Positions 1 to 6,660 of a stretch of DNA of 11,400 nt are shown here, piece by piece. Position 1 is the first letter of the stretch; each line of letters begins with the position of its first letter. The notes beneath the pieces were generated by a model, which ran no database searches, was not told the DNA's origin, and saw only the letters and a list, made by a program, of their open reading frames with translations. Source of the DNA: an uncultured Rhodocyclaceae bacterium (GTDB lineage: Bacteria; Pseudomonadota; Gammaproteobacteria; Burkholderiales; Rhodocyclaceae); the NCBI GenBank assembly GCA_903930805.1, contig CAIYZZ010000464.1, forward strand, positions 1-11,400. Direction: 5' to 3'. The translations under genes and the position numbers were made by a program.

Positions 1-337
1 GATACAGCATGGTGACGGCCAGCACCCAGCCGACCGCCCAGGCGAAACGTTTCTGCGATGCGCCGGCGTATTCTGGCGCCTGCTTGCGCACGGCGAAGCG
101 GCCGACGATAAAGCTCGGTGAAAACTTTGGGTTGATGAAAATGCGAATCGTGAAATCGATCAGGAAGGCGATCACGAAAATGCGCGTCAGGCGAAAGTTA
201 CCCATCAGCCATGCGTTCATGAATGACACCAGGGCGAAGAAGAACAGGATGCCGGCGGCAGCGCGCACCTCGCGCTCGTTGAGCACGGGCACGTCGTAGC
301 CTGCCACCGTTTCACCAAAGCCAAAAATTCTTTGCAT
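1..337 (-). CDS. DUF4395-family integral membrane protein (partial, runs off the left edge)
   Basis: Reading the minus strand from an ATG at 337-335 gives an open frame of 112 codons with no stop before the window edge. The protein starts MQRIFGFGETVAGYDVPVLN, followed by 'REVRAAAGILFFFALVSFMNA', 'RIFVIAFLIDFTIRIFINPKFSPS', 'RFAVRKQAPEYAGASQKRFAW' and a further hydrophobic segment at the edge. The NERE-R-aA start, the F-(I)NPKFSPS loop and the (Q)KRFAWAxG segment resemble the DUF4395 family of small multi-helix membrane proteins as I remember it. The biochemical function is unknown. Such proteins are often about 140-160 residues, so a short C-terminal part is probably missing. A GGGGCGG stretch lies a few bases before the ATG and could be the ribosome site. 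The gene diverges from the TauE-like permease across a 137-base spacer. Open frame and membrane character are seen directly; family membership is by recall. Confidence 0.72.
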   Translation of the reverse strand, partial: MQRIFGFGETVAGYDVPVLNEREVRAAAGILFFFALVSFMNAWLMGNFRLTRIFVIAFLIDFTIRIFINPKFSPSFIVGRFAVRKQAPEYAGASQKRFAWAVGWVLAVTMLY

Positions 338-438
338 GCACCGCCCCACGATTTTCAATTATGGACCGTATCGTATTTCACCGGGTGATCAGAATGGCGC
401 AACTTTACCTTGAGTTACAAAACCACTGGTGCCAAGGG

Positions 439-444
439 TATAAA
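439..444 (+). promoter_or_regulatory. Candidate -10 element for the TauE-like gene in the divergent spacer
   Basis: The 137-base spacer between the two divergent genes holds a TATAAA hexamer preceded by GGG, 30 bases before the ATG at 475. The -35 region is poor: TTACAA at 415-420 is 18 bases away and matches TTGACA at only three positions. I saw no clear operator and no strong ribosome site before 475. This is a weak prediction. Confidence 0.25.
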
Positions 445-474
445 TGCCGACCATGAAAAACTGTTCCCGCCACC

Positions 475-1281
475 ATGCTATTTGAAGTCTCCGGCGTGAC
501 GGCTCCGCTTTGGCTGCCGCCGTTGGTCGCCTTTGGTATTTCCTTCTTCACTTCGATGGTCGGTGTCTCGGGCGCATTCTTGTTGCTGCCATTCCAGATG
601 AGCGTGCTCGGTTATGTTGCGCCCTCGGTGTCGGCGACGAATCTCGTCTTCAATCTGGTTGCCATTCCCAGCGGCGTCTGGCGCTATGCTCACGAGGGAC
701 GCATGGACTGGCGGTTGGCATGGCTCATTGTCGTCGGTACCTTGCCGGGCCTGCTGGCCGGCTGGTGGCTGCGGGTGCATTGGCTGGTTGATCCGCGCGC
801 CTTCAAATTTTTTGCCGGTCTGGTGCTCATGCTGCTGGCGCTGAAGCTGCTGCGTGCTGCGCCTGATGCGAGCGGCGCGTCCGCGCCCGCGAACTTCTCT
901 ACCCGCCCGGTATTTTTGCTGGCACTGGTGATCGGCGTCATCGGTGGTGCCTATGGTATCGGTGGTGGCGCGTTCATGGCCCCCTTTCTGGTTGCACTTT
1001 ACGGTTTGTCGCTGCATCGTATCGCCGGTGCTACATTGTTCAGCACGCTGGTGACCTCGGTGGTTGGTGTTGCCCTCTACCAGTTTTTGCCGGCACCGCA
1101 CGGCGTTGAAACGCGCCCGGACTGGCTGCTCGGCATCCTCTTCGGCATCGGCGGTGCGGCGGGCATGTATGCCGGGGCACGGCTGCAGAAGCATGTGCCG
1201 CAACGCCTGCTCAAGCGGGGGTTGGCCGTGGTACTCGGGCTGCTGGCGGTGCAGTATGTTGGCCAGTGGCTATTGCCTTAG
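475..1281 (+). CDS. TauE/SafE-family anion permease (putative sulfite/sulfonate-type exporter)
   Basis: A 268-residue polytopic membrane protein of the TauE/SafE (formerly DUF81) family, whose characterised members move sulfite, sulfoacetate or related organic anions across the inner membrane. The internal duplication typical of the family is visible. The first Gly-rich repeat is at residues 26-40 (SMVGVSGAFLLLPF, then L-G-Y and S-x-S-A-T-N at 51-56). The second is at 157-171 (GGAYGIGGGAFMAPF, then GLSLHRIAGATLFST). About eight hydrophobic segments are present, with a hydrophilic linker at 129-144 between the halves. The length is normal. The ATG at 475 lacks a convincing Shine-Dalgarno sequence but gives the usual family N-terminus. 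The 3' end overlaps the convergent ChrB-domain gene by 4 bases (TTAG). Because chromate enters cells as a sulfate analogue, a sulfur-anion permease beside chromate resistance genes is suggestive, but the genes are on opposite strands and no shared role is shown. Confidence 0.85.
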   Translation: MLFEVSGVTAPLWLPPLVAFGISFFTSMVGVSGAFLLLPFQMSVLGYVAPSVSATNLVFNLVAIPSGVWRYAHEGRMDWRLAWLIVVGTLPGLLAGWWLRVHWLVDPRAFKFFAGLVLMLLALKLLRAAPDASGASAPANFSTRPVFLLALVIGVIGGAYGIGGGAFMAPFLVALYGLSLHRIAGATLFSTLVTSVVGVALYQFLPAPHGVETRPDWLLGILFGIGGAAGMYAGARLQKHVPQRLLKRGLAVVLGLLAVQYVGQWLLP

Positions 1282-1733
1282 CCGATGCCAAGCAGGCGCG
1301 CAATCTTCTTGACCGGCGTATCCCCGCACCAGGCATACAGCGCGTCGTACATCACCATGCCATGCTTCAGCATTTCGTGATCGTCGGTGAAGTTGAGCGA
1401 CAGGCCCTTGGAGATCGCCAGTAGGCCGGCGGCTTCCTTGGCCAGTTGCGGGGCGCCGCAATCGGCCGCGCGTACGATCAGCGCGAGCTTGTTGAGCGTT
1501 GGGTCGTCGATTTGATATTTGGCGATGAAGGCGTCGAAGCTGCACTGGTCGCCGTGGTGACCGAGTTCGACACCCGAGACGTCGTAGGGAATCGCACCCG
1601 TTTCTGCAGCAATGCGCATGACATCGCCGCCCGGTACGTAGAGAAAATCGGGCGACTCATCGATGAAGCGCGCAACCAGCCACGGGCAGGCGATGCGGTC
1701 GATCTTCGGGCGTTCGCGGGTGATCCATTTCAT
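1278..1733 (-). CDS. Stand-alone ChrB C-terminal-domain chromate resistance protein
   Basis: A soluble 151-residue protein consisting of essentially one ChrB_C (chromate resistance-associated) domain. It begins MKWITRERPKIDRIACPW, followed by L-V-A-R-F-I-D at residues 19-25. The DRIA-PW-L--RFID signature matches the domain in the longer chrB gene two positions upstream, which has DRMASAWIIRRFID. Further family-like segments are GVELGHHGDQCSFDA and the end region with HGMVMYDALYAWC. The domain's molecular function is not known to me; it recurs beside ChrA pumps. It is the last gene of the chrB-chrA cassette. Its ATG lies 10 bases after the chrA stop, with a strong GAGGAG six bases before it. 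The 3' end overlaps the convergent permease gene by 4 bases, so no terminator fits between them. It lacks the N-terminal half of full ChrB and so is unlikely to be the DNA-binding regulator itself. Confidence 0.87.
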   Translation of the reverse strand: MKWITRERPKIDRIACPWLVARFIDESPDFLYVPGGDVMRIAAETGAIPYDVSGVELGHHGDQCSFDAFIAKYQIDDPTLNKLALIVRAADCGAPQLAKEAAGLLAISKGLSLNFTDDHEMLKHGMVMYDALYAWCGDTPVKKIARLLGIG

Positions 1734-1743
1734 TTTCTTCTCC

Positions 1744-3087
1744 TCAACGGATGAATGACAGAGCCAGACCCAGCGCAGCGCAGATGCCGATCACCTTCAT
1801 GATGTCGGCCTTGTATTTCCACAGCGCAACAAAGGATGCGGCGGCGATGACGACGGGAATGGCGTCGAAGGGTCCGGCGAAGGGCGTGGTATCCGTTGCC
1901 TGCGGCCAGAAGGTGTGCCAGGCGAAGAACACGGCGAGGTTGAGGATGACACCGACGACCGCTGCCGTGATGGCGGTGAGCGGCGCGGTGAATTTGAGCT
2001 CGCCGCGCGTGGATTCGATCATCGGCCCGCCGGCGATGATGAAGAAGAAGCTCGGCAGGAAGGTAAAGAAGGTGGCCACTGCTGCGCCCACGATGCCAGC
2101 AGCGACGGGGTTGCCCAGCACCGATTTGGTCACGCCGCCCATGTAGCCGACCCAGGTAACGATCATGATTAGCGGCCCCGGTGTGGTTTCGCCGAGCGCG
2201 AGGCCGTCCATCATCTGCGGGCCGGTGAGCCAGCCGTAATGTTCGACTGCACCCTGATAAACGTAGGGCAGCACGGCGTAGGCGCCGCCAATGGTGAGGA
2301 AGGCCGCACCGGTGAAAAATTCGCCCATGTTGTAGAGATCGCTGCTGCCGCTCAACAGCAACAGCAACACCGCCCCGATCAGAATGAAGATGACAGTGGT
2401 GGCGACGAGTTTGCCCCAGGTGAACTTGGCGTGTGGCGGCGGTGGTGTGTCATCGTCGATGATCGCCGGGCCGTGTGCCTTGCCCGCAGCACCGTGCCCG
2501 CCGCCGGCCTTGAACTTGGCCGGCATCAGCTTGCCGCCGATGGCACCCAGGATGGCGGCTGCAAAGACGATCCACGGAAAATCGAGCTTGAAGAAAAAGA
2601 TGCCGACGAACGCGAGTGCGGCGATCGCCATCAGTACCTCGTTCTTCAGCGCCTTGCTGCCGATGCGCCAGGCGGCGAACAGCACCACGGCGACGACCGC
2701 CGGTTTTATGCCGTAAAAGATACCCTGTACCGCCGGGACATCGCCGTAGCTCAAGTACACCCCTGCCAGCAGTGAGAGCAGCACGAAGGCCGGCAGGAAA
2801 AACAGCACACCCGCCATCACCGCGCCCGTAATGCCGTGCATCAGCCAACTGATGTAGATGGCGAGTTGGATCGCTTCCGGCCCCGGCAGCAGCATGCAGA
2901 AATTGAGCGCGTGCAGGTAGCGGTGCTCGGAGATCCAGCGGCGGCGTTCGACGAGTTCCTGGTGCATCATGGCAATCTGTCCGGCCGGCCCGCCGAAGCT
3001 GATGAAGCCGAGCTTCAGCCAGTATTTGAAGGCTTCGCCAATGGTGGGCACCGGCGGGGGTGTGATGGGGATGGCGGCATCACTCAT
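1744..3087 (-). CDS. chrA: Chromate efflux transporter ChrA (two-domain CHR family)
   Basis: A 447-residue inner-membrane chromate transporter of the long-chain CHR family, which expels chromate driven by the membrane potential and thereby protects the cell. Both homologous halves are present. The N-terminal half has FGGPAGQ at 31-37, a Gln-Glu-Leu-Val-Glu-Arg-Arg-Arg-Trp stretch at 43-51 and MLLPGPEA at 65-72. The C-terminal half has IGGAYAVLPYV at 266-276 and LALGETTPGP at 296-305. Hydrophobic segments fill both halves. They are joined by a Gly/His/Ala/Pro-rich linker at about 195-222. An in-frame ATG lies 39 bases further upstream, but the ATG at 3087 follows an AAGGAG seven bases away and gives the usual start, so it is chosen. 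This start overlaps the end of chrB by 8 bases, implying translational coupling. Length and motifs look intact. Confidence 0.95.
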   Translation of the reverse strand: MSDAAIPITPPPVPTIGEAFKYWLKLGFISFGGPAGQIAMMHQELVERRRWISEHRYLHALNFCMLLPGPEAIQLAIYISWLMHGITGAVMAGVLFFLPAFVLLSLLAGVYLSYGDVPAVQGIFYGIKPAVVAVVLFAAWRIGSKALKNEVLMAIAALAFVGIFFFKLDFPWIVFAAAILGAIGGKLMPAKFKAGGGHGAAGKAHGPAIIDDDTPPPPHAKFTWGKLVATTVIFILIGAVLLLLLSGSSDLYNMGEFFTGAAFLTIGGAYAVLPYVYQGAVEHYGWLTGPQMMDGLALGETTPGPLIMIVTWVGYMGGVTKSVLGNPVAAGIVGAAVATFFTFLPSFFFIIAGGPMIESTRGELKFTAPLTAITAAVVGVILNLAVFFAWHTFWPQATDTTPFAGPFDAIPVVIAAASFVALWKYKADIMKVIGICAALGLALSFIR

Positions 3088-4018
3088 GGTCGTTCTCCTT
3101 GCAGTAATTTGTATAAAGGCCGTCAAAGACGCGGCTCGCTTCGGCCAGTAGTTGGTCGTCGTCGGGGGCAGAGGCGCGCAGGCCGGCCAGAACGGCTTCG
3201 ATGCCTGCGGCTTCGGCTACCGGCGCCCCCCCCACGTCGAGACAATGCACGATGGTGGCGATGCGGGCGATGGCGGGGTCGGCATCGAGGCCGAAGCTTG
3301 CTGCCAGCACCTCGAAGGTAACGCGCTCGGGTGCGTTGTCAGCCGGGGCGATGTGGGTGAAGGTCGCGCCGTCGAAGTCGAAACCGAGCGCATCCGGCGG
3401 GCAGTCGGCCGGTGAGGCGAGCCAGAGAAAGCAGGCTTGCGGGTCGATGAAGCGGCGGATGATCCACGCGGACGCCATGCGATCCACCCAGAGGTGCTTG
3501 CGCGTCGCCCAGGTCCGCCCCGAAAAGTCGGCGCTGGCGAGACGGCGTATTGCGCTACCGGAGGCATGCGGTTCGCCGGGCGAGAGCCGTGCGGATAGAT
3601 CGGCCAGCGCCTGGCGCGCCTGATCCTGGGCCGCAGCGGGGAAATAGTCAGTGGCGACCAGCGCGGCGAATTCACGCGTCAGACGTCGCAGCGTTTTTTC
3701 ATCGACCGTTGCCAGGCGGATGGCGGCGATCAGAGCGCCATAGTCGGCGCTGAGGTCGAATAGTTGGCGAAAGCCTGTGTCCTGTGCGCCATTGGCGGCG
3801 ATGTGCAGCACTTCCGCGCTGCCCTCGGCGGCGCGCACCTCATCCGCCAGCGCCCGCAGGGTCGCATCGGTATCTTCGCGTGCCGGCAGCAGATACACGC
3901 CGTCGCGCAAGGTGGCGCAGCCCAAGGCCTTGAGGGCGCGCCACAGGCGCATGCGCGCGGCGGTGTTGCGCGCGGGCAGGGTGGTGACGAGGGCAAGCCA
4001 TTCGACGAGTTCAATCAT
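3080..4018 (-). CDS. chrB: ChrB-type chromate-responsive regulator/sensor (full length)
   Basis: A 312-residue soluble ChrB protein. Residues 1-50 carry the family's N-terminal signature (a W-L-x-L-V start, TTLPARNTAARMRLWRALKALG, then RDGVYLLP), and the central part up to about 165 is helical and charged. Residues from about 169 form the ChrB_C domain, with VDRMASAWIIRRFID at 178-192 and a late HCLDVGGAP segment. Studied ChrB proteins in chromate-resistance determinants act as chromate-sensing regulators of their own operon. That role fits here because the gene is first in the cassette and its start codon lies 8 bases from a perfect palindrome. The length is normal for the family. The ATG at 4018 has no strong ribosome site, only AGAG at the edge of the palindrome, so an operator-bound protein could also affect translation initiation. 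The next gene, chrA, starts inside its 3' end. Confidence 0.92.
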   Translation of the reverse strand: MIELVEWLALVTTLPARNTAARMRLWRALKALGCATLRDGVYLLPAREDTDATLRALADEVRAAEGSAEVLHIAANGAQDTGFRQLFDLSADYGALIAAIRLATVDEKTLRRLTREFAALVATDYFPAAAQDQARQALADLSARLSPGEPHASGSAIRRLASADFSGRTWATRKHLWVDRMASAWIIRRFIDPQACFLWLASPADCPPDALGFDFDGATFTHIAPADNAPERVTFEVLAASFGLDADPAIARIATIVHCLDVGGAPVAEAAGIEAVLAGLRASAPDDDQLLAEASRVFDGLYTNYCKENDHE

Positions 4019-4026
4019 GTAACTAA

Positions 4027-4044
4027 CTCTACATATATGTAGAG
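4027..4044. promoter_or_regulatory. Perfect 18-bp palindrome upstream of chrB, candidate operator
   Basis: CTCTACATATATGTAGAG reads identically on both strands, with 9-base half-sites and no spacer. It lies 8 bases upstream of the chrB ATG on the minus strand, inside an AT-rich stretch (about 4021-4070) that stands out from the GC-rich surroundings. On the minus strand TACATA at 4041-4036 could act as a -10 element, with TTGTAA at 4066-4061 as a distant -35 (19-base spacing), so a bound dimer would overlap the promoter or start of transcription. The binding protein is unknown. ChrB itself is the natural first candidate by position; the divergent winged-helix Fic protein is a second. Confidence 0.6.
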
Positions 4045-4183
4045 ATAATTACAAATATTTTTACAAAACAAACACGCGCCACCTCGTCTGTCGCGAAAAC
4101 GAGATTCCCTTTGCTCACGCCAACTTTTCCACTAGCCGGGTAATCTCATGCAGGTTGAAGCGTAATCATCCAACGTAAAAATA

Positions 4184-4213
4184 TTGACGAGAAAGCTCGT
4201 ATCTGCTTAACAT
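4184..4213 (+). promoter_or_regulatory. Candidate sigma-70-type promoter for the Fic-domain gene, with an overlapping inverted repeat
   Basis: TTGACG at 4184-4189 (five of six consensus bases) is followed, 18 bases later, by TAACAT at 4208-4213 (four of six). Transcription would start near 4220, leaving a leader of only about 8 bases before the ATG at 4228, so the mRNA may be nearly leaderless. An inverted repeat, ACGAG at 4187-4191 and CTCGT at 4196-4200 with a 4-base spacer, overlaps the -35 element and could be a small operator. The rest of the 209-base spacer back to chrB holds nothing else I can name. Confidence 0.4.
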
Positions 4214-4227
4214 GCAACGAGTTATCC

Positions 4228-5409
4228 ATGAAAGTATCTTGTCAAATGAGTCGCTCATCTAGTCTTGCGCTGGAGCATGTCGTGACTGCCGTGGTCGATG
4301 CTGGTCCCGGAGGTGTCGAACCGGAAGTGCTTGCACAGGCCTTTGCCGGTGTCAGCCGCTCGACGCTCAATCGCCGCTTGCGCGATCTGGTGGTGCTGGG
4401 GCGCGTCAAGGCGCTGGGGCAGGGGCGGGCAACGCGCTATGTTTCTGCTGCGCCGTTCCCGGTCGAGGCGGTGGTGCGCTACTTTGAGACGGACTGGCTG
4501 GCGCGCCCGGCGGTGCGTTTTCGCGATGAACTGTTGCGCCCCGATCCGCTCATCGATGCTGACAAGGTCGCGCGGCTAAAACGTTTGCAGGGCAAGGCGC
4601 GCACGCTTGACCGCAAGTTTCTGGCGGATTTTCTCATCGACTTTTCGTGGGCGTCATCCGTGCTCGAAGGCAGTACCTATTCGGCCATCGACACGCAGGC
4701 GCTGATCGAATATGGCCAGCGCAATCCAGACAAACCGGTCGAGGATGCGCTGCTGATCCTGAACCACAAGAACGCCATCGAAAACTTGTGGGGGCAACGC
4801 GAACTATCGGTGGCAGCGCTGTGTCGCCTGCAATCCCTGCTCACCGATCGTCACGGTTTGCCCGAGGCCGAGGATTCCGATCATTTTCTGCCAGAGGCAC
4901 AACGTGGCCGGCCGCGAGAATTCGAGGATGTGCGGTTGGGACGGTCGGCGTATAGCCCGCCTTTCAGACCGGGCACCGGTTATGTCGGCGCGGCGCTCGC
5001 CGAAATCGTTACCACGGCCGCGAGGCTAGAATCAGTGGCAGCGGCGTTTTTCCTGATGACGCGTATCCCCTATCTGCAAGCCTTCGCCAACGGCAACAAG
5101 CGCACCGCGCGCCTGGCCGCCAATATTCCCTTGCTGGCCGCCGGTCTCCTGCCGCTTTCCTTCGTCGATTTTCCCAAGGCTGATTACGTTGCCGGCATGG
5201 CAGCGTTTTACGAACTGGGCGATATCCAGATCATCGAACGCGTATTCATCCAAGGTTACGCGCGATCCATCGTGCGCGGCAGCGACCTGCCGGCACGACT
5301 GCGCGTTACCGGCCTGCGCATGGACGAACTGGTGCCGGAACTGGTGCGCTTCGTCCAGGCGGGCCATCTGCCAGAGACAGCGAACGCGGCGGCCTTCCTC
5401 GGCGAGTGA
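4228..5409 (+). CDS. Winged-helix / Fic-domain protein with a degenerate catalytic motif
   Basis: A soluble 393-residue protein. Residues about 10-75 look like a winged helix (SRSTLNRRLRDLVVLGRVKALGQGRATRY), suggesting DNA or partner binding. Residues about 130-300 form a Fic domain. Typical Fic enzymes transfer AMP from ATP to target side chains using HPFx(D/E)GNGR. Here the matching loop at 284-292 reads QAFANGNKR, followed by TAR, so the catalytic His is Gln and the Pro is Ala, while the phosphate-binding G-N-K-R remains. An inhibitory-helix motif (S/T)xxxE(G/N) is visible as SSVLEG at 143-148. I recall related Fic proteins with Gln-Pro-Phe in this place, so the substitution may be a subfamily trait. 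No antitoxin gene is adjacent, so a toxin-antitoxin reading is not supported. ATG 4228 follows no strong ribosome site; ATG 4246 is an alternative. Activity, if any, cannot be inferred. Confidence 0.88.
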   Translation: MKVSCQMSRSSSLALEHVVTAVVDAGPGGVEPEVLAQAFAGVSRSTLNRRLRDLVVLGRVKALGQGRATRYVSAAPFPVEAVVRYFETDWLARPAVRFRDELLRPDPLIDADKVARLKRLQGKARTLDRKFLADFLIDFSWASSVLEGSTYSAIDTQALIEYGQRNPDKPVEDALLILNHKNAIENLWGQRELSVAALCRLQSLLTDRHGLPEAEDSDHFLPEAQRGRPREFEDVRLGRSAYSPPFRPGTGYVGAALAEIVTTAARLESVAAAFFLMTRIPYLQAFANGNKRTARLAANIPLLAAGLLPLSFVDFPKADYVAGMAAFYELGDIQIIERVFIQGYARSIVRGSDLPARLRVTGLRMDELVPELVRFVQAGHLPETANAAAFLGE

Positions 5410-5488
5410 AGCGGGCACGCCGATCAAGGACTGCGCAAAAGTAGGCACTGGAGGGCGTTCCGAATGAAGCTACTCCATTGGGTGATCC

Positions 5489-5502
5489 TTGACGCAGATC
5501 AA
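5489..5502 (+). promoter_or_regulatory. FNR/ANR/FixK-type box upstream of the hydrogenase operon
   Basis: TTGACGCAGATCAA matches the FNR-family consensus TTGAT-N4-ATCAA at nine of ten defined bases, and the C at position five is common in ANR/FixK-type sites. Its centre lies 65 bases before the hydrogenase start codon and about 41 bases before a plausible transcription start near 5536-5537. This is the class II activator position, where the box replaces the -35 element. It predicts induction of the hydrogenase operon at low oxygen. No regulator gene is in the window. Confidence 0.65.
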
Positions 5503-5523
5503 AGGCCATTATCGGAGCATGGC

Positions 5524-5529
5524 TAAACT
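5524..5529 (+). promoter_or_regulatory. Candidate -10 element of the hydrogenase operon promoter
   Basis: TAAACT shares four of six bases with TATAAT. Its position puts the transcription start at about 5536, which sets the FNR-type box centre near -41 and leaves a leader of about 25 bases. The support is mainly this spacing. The rest of the 151-base spacer after the Fic gene shows no obvious terminator or other site. Confidence 0.4.
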
Positions 5530-5560
5530 CGCCTGCGTTTAATTCAAGAAAGACAAGAAA

Positions 5561-6660
5561 TTGAAAACGGGAGAAACCTTCTTCGAAGCCATTCGGGAGA
5601 GGGGCGTTTCGCGCCGTGACTTCCTCGGCTTCTGTGGCCTGATGGCCACCTACATGGGGCTCGGCCCCGATGGCATCGGCCTCGTCGCCCATGCGCTCGA
5701 AAACAAGCCGCGCATTCCCGTCCTCTGGTTGCACGGCCTTGAATGCACTTGCTGCTCCGAGAGTTTCCTGCGCTCCGGCCATCCGCTGGCCAGCGACATC
5801 ATCATGACGATGATCTCGCTCGACTACGACGACACCATCATGGCGGCAGCGGGACATCAGGCCGAGCAGATCGTCGAGGACATCATCCGCGAATACAAGG
5901 GCAACTATCTGCTGGCGGTGGAGGGCAACATTCCCCTTGCCAATGACGGCATGGCCTGCATCGTCGGCGGTCGGCCGTTCAAGGATCAGTTTGCCGAGGC
6001 TGCACGCCACGCCAAGGCCATCATTGCCTGGGGTACTTGCGCCTCCTCCGGTTGCGTGCAGGCTGCCAAGCCGAATCCGACCAAGGCGACGCCGGTGCAT
6101 AAGTTGGTGACGCACGTGCCGGTCGTGAATGTGCCGGGTTGCCCGCCGATTGCCGAGGTGATGACGGGTGTGATTACCTACATGCTGACCTACGATCGTT
6201 TGCCCGAACTCGACCGCCTGCTGCGGCCGAAGATGTTCTATTCGCAACGCGTCCACGACAAGTGCTACCGTCGTGCCCACTTCGATGCCGGCCAGTTCGT
6301 CGAGAGCTGGGATGACGAAGGCGCGCGGCAAGGCTGGTGCCTCTACAAACTGGGCTGCCGTGGCCCGACCACCTACAACGCCTGCGCCGCCATCGGCTGG
6401 AACGAGGGCACGAGTTTCCCGATCAAATCGGGGCATGGCTGCATTGGCTGTTCCGAAGAAGGTTTCTGGGATCGCGGACCGTTCTATGAGCGTCTGCCGA
6501 ACATGATGCAGTGGGGCGTCGAGTCGAATGCCGACAAGGTCGGCGTTGCTGCAGCCGCTGCGCTGGCAGGCGGTATTGCCGTACAGGCCGGTGCGACCAT
6601 CCTCAAACGCATGGTCACCGGCCGCAAGACCGAAAACTCTGACTCCGACAAAGAAAACAC

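Noticed and set aside
478..1203. Long open frame (241 codons) on the minus strand inside the TauE-like gene
   Set aside because: It is opposite a clear membrane-protein gene. Its product is rich in Arg, Gln and His with no domain I recognise, as expected of antisense frames in high-GC DNA.
3088..3126. Upstream in-frame ATG of chrA at 3126
   Set aside because: The ATG at 3087 has an AAGGAG at ideal spacing and gives the normal N-terminus; the extra 13 residues lie within the chrB coding region.
4155..4168. Second FNR-like site, TTGAAGCGTAATCA, before the Fic gene
   Set aside because: The half-sites are out of register by one base for the TTGAT-N4-ATCAA spacing, and the right half lacks the final A.
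4228..5409. Fic/Doc toxin-antitoxin module
   Set aside because: No small antitoxin gene lies on either side. The protein is much longer than Doc and carries its own inhibitory-type helix.
5520..5536. Possible -24/-12 (sigma-54) promoter, TGGC followed by CTGC
   Set aside because: The GG and GC pairs are 12 bases apart instead of the required 10, and the flanking bases do not fit the consensus.
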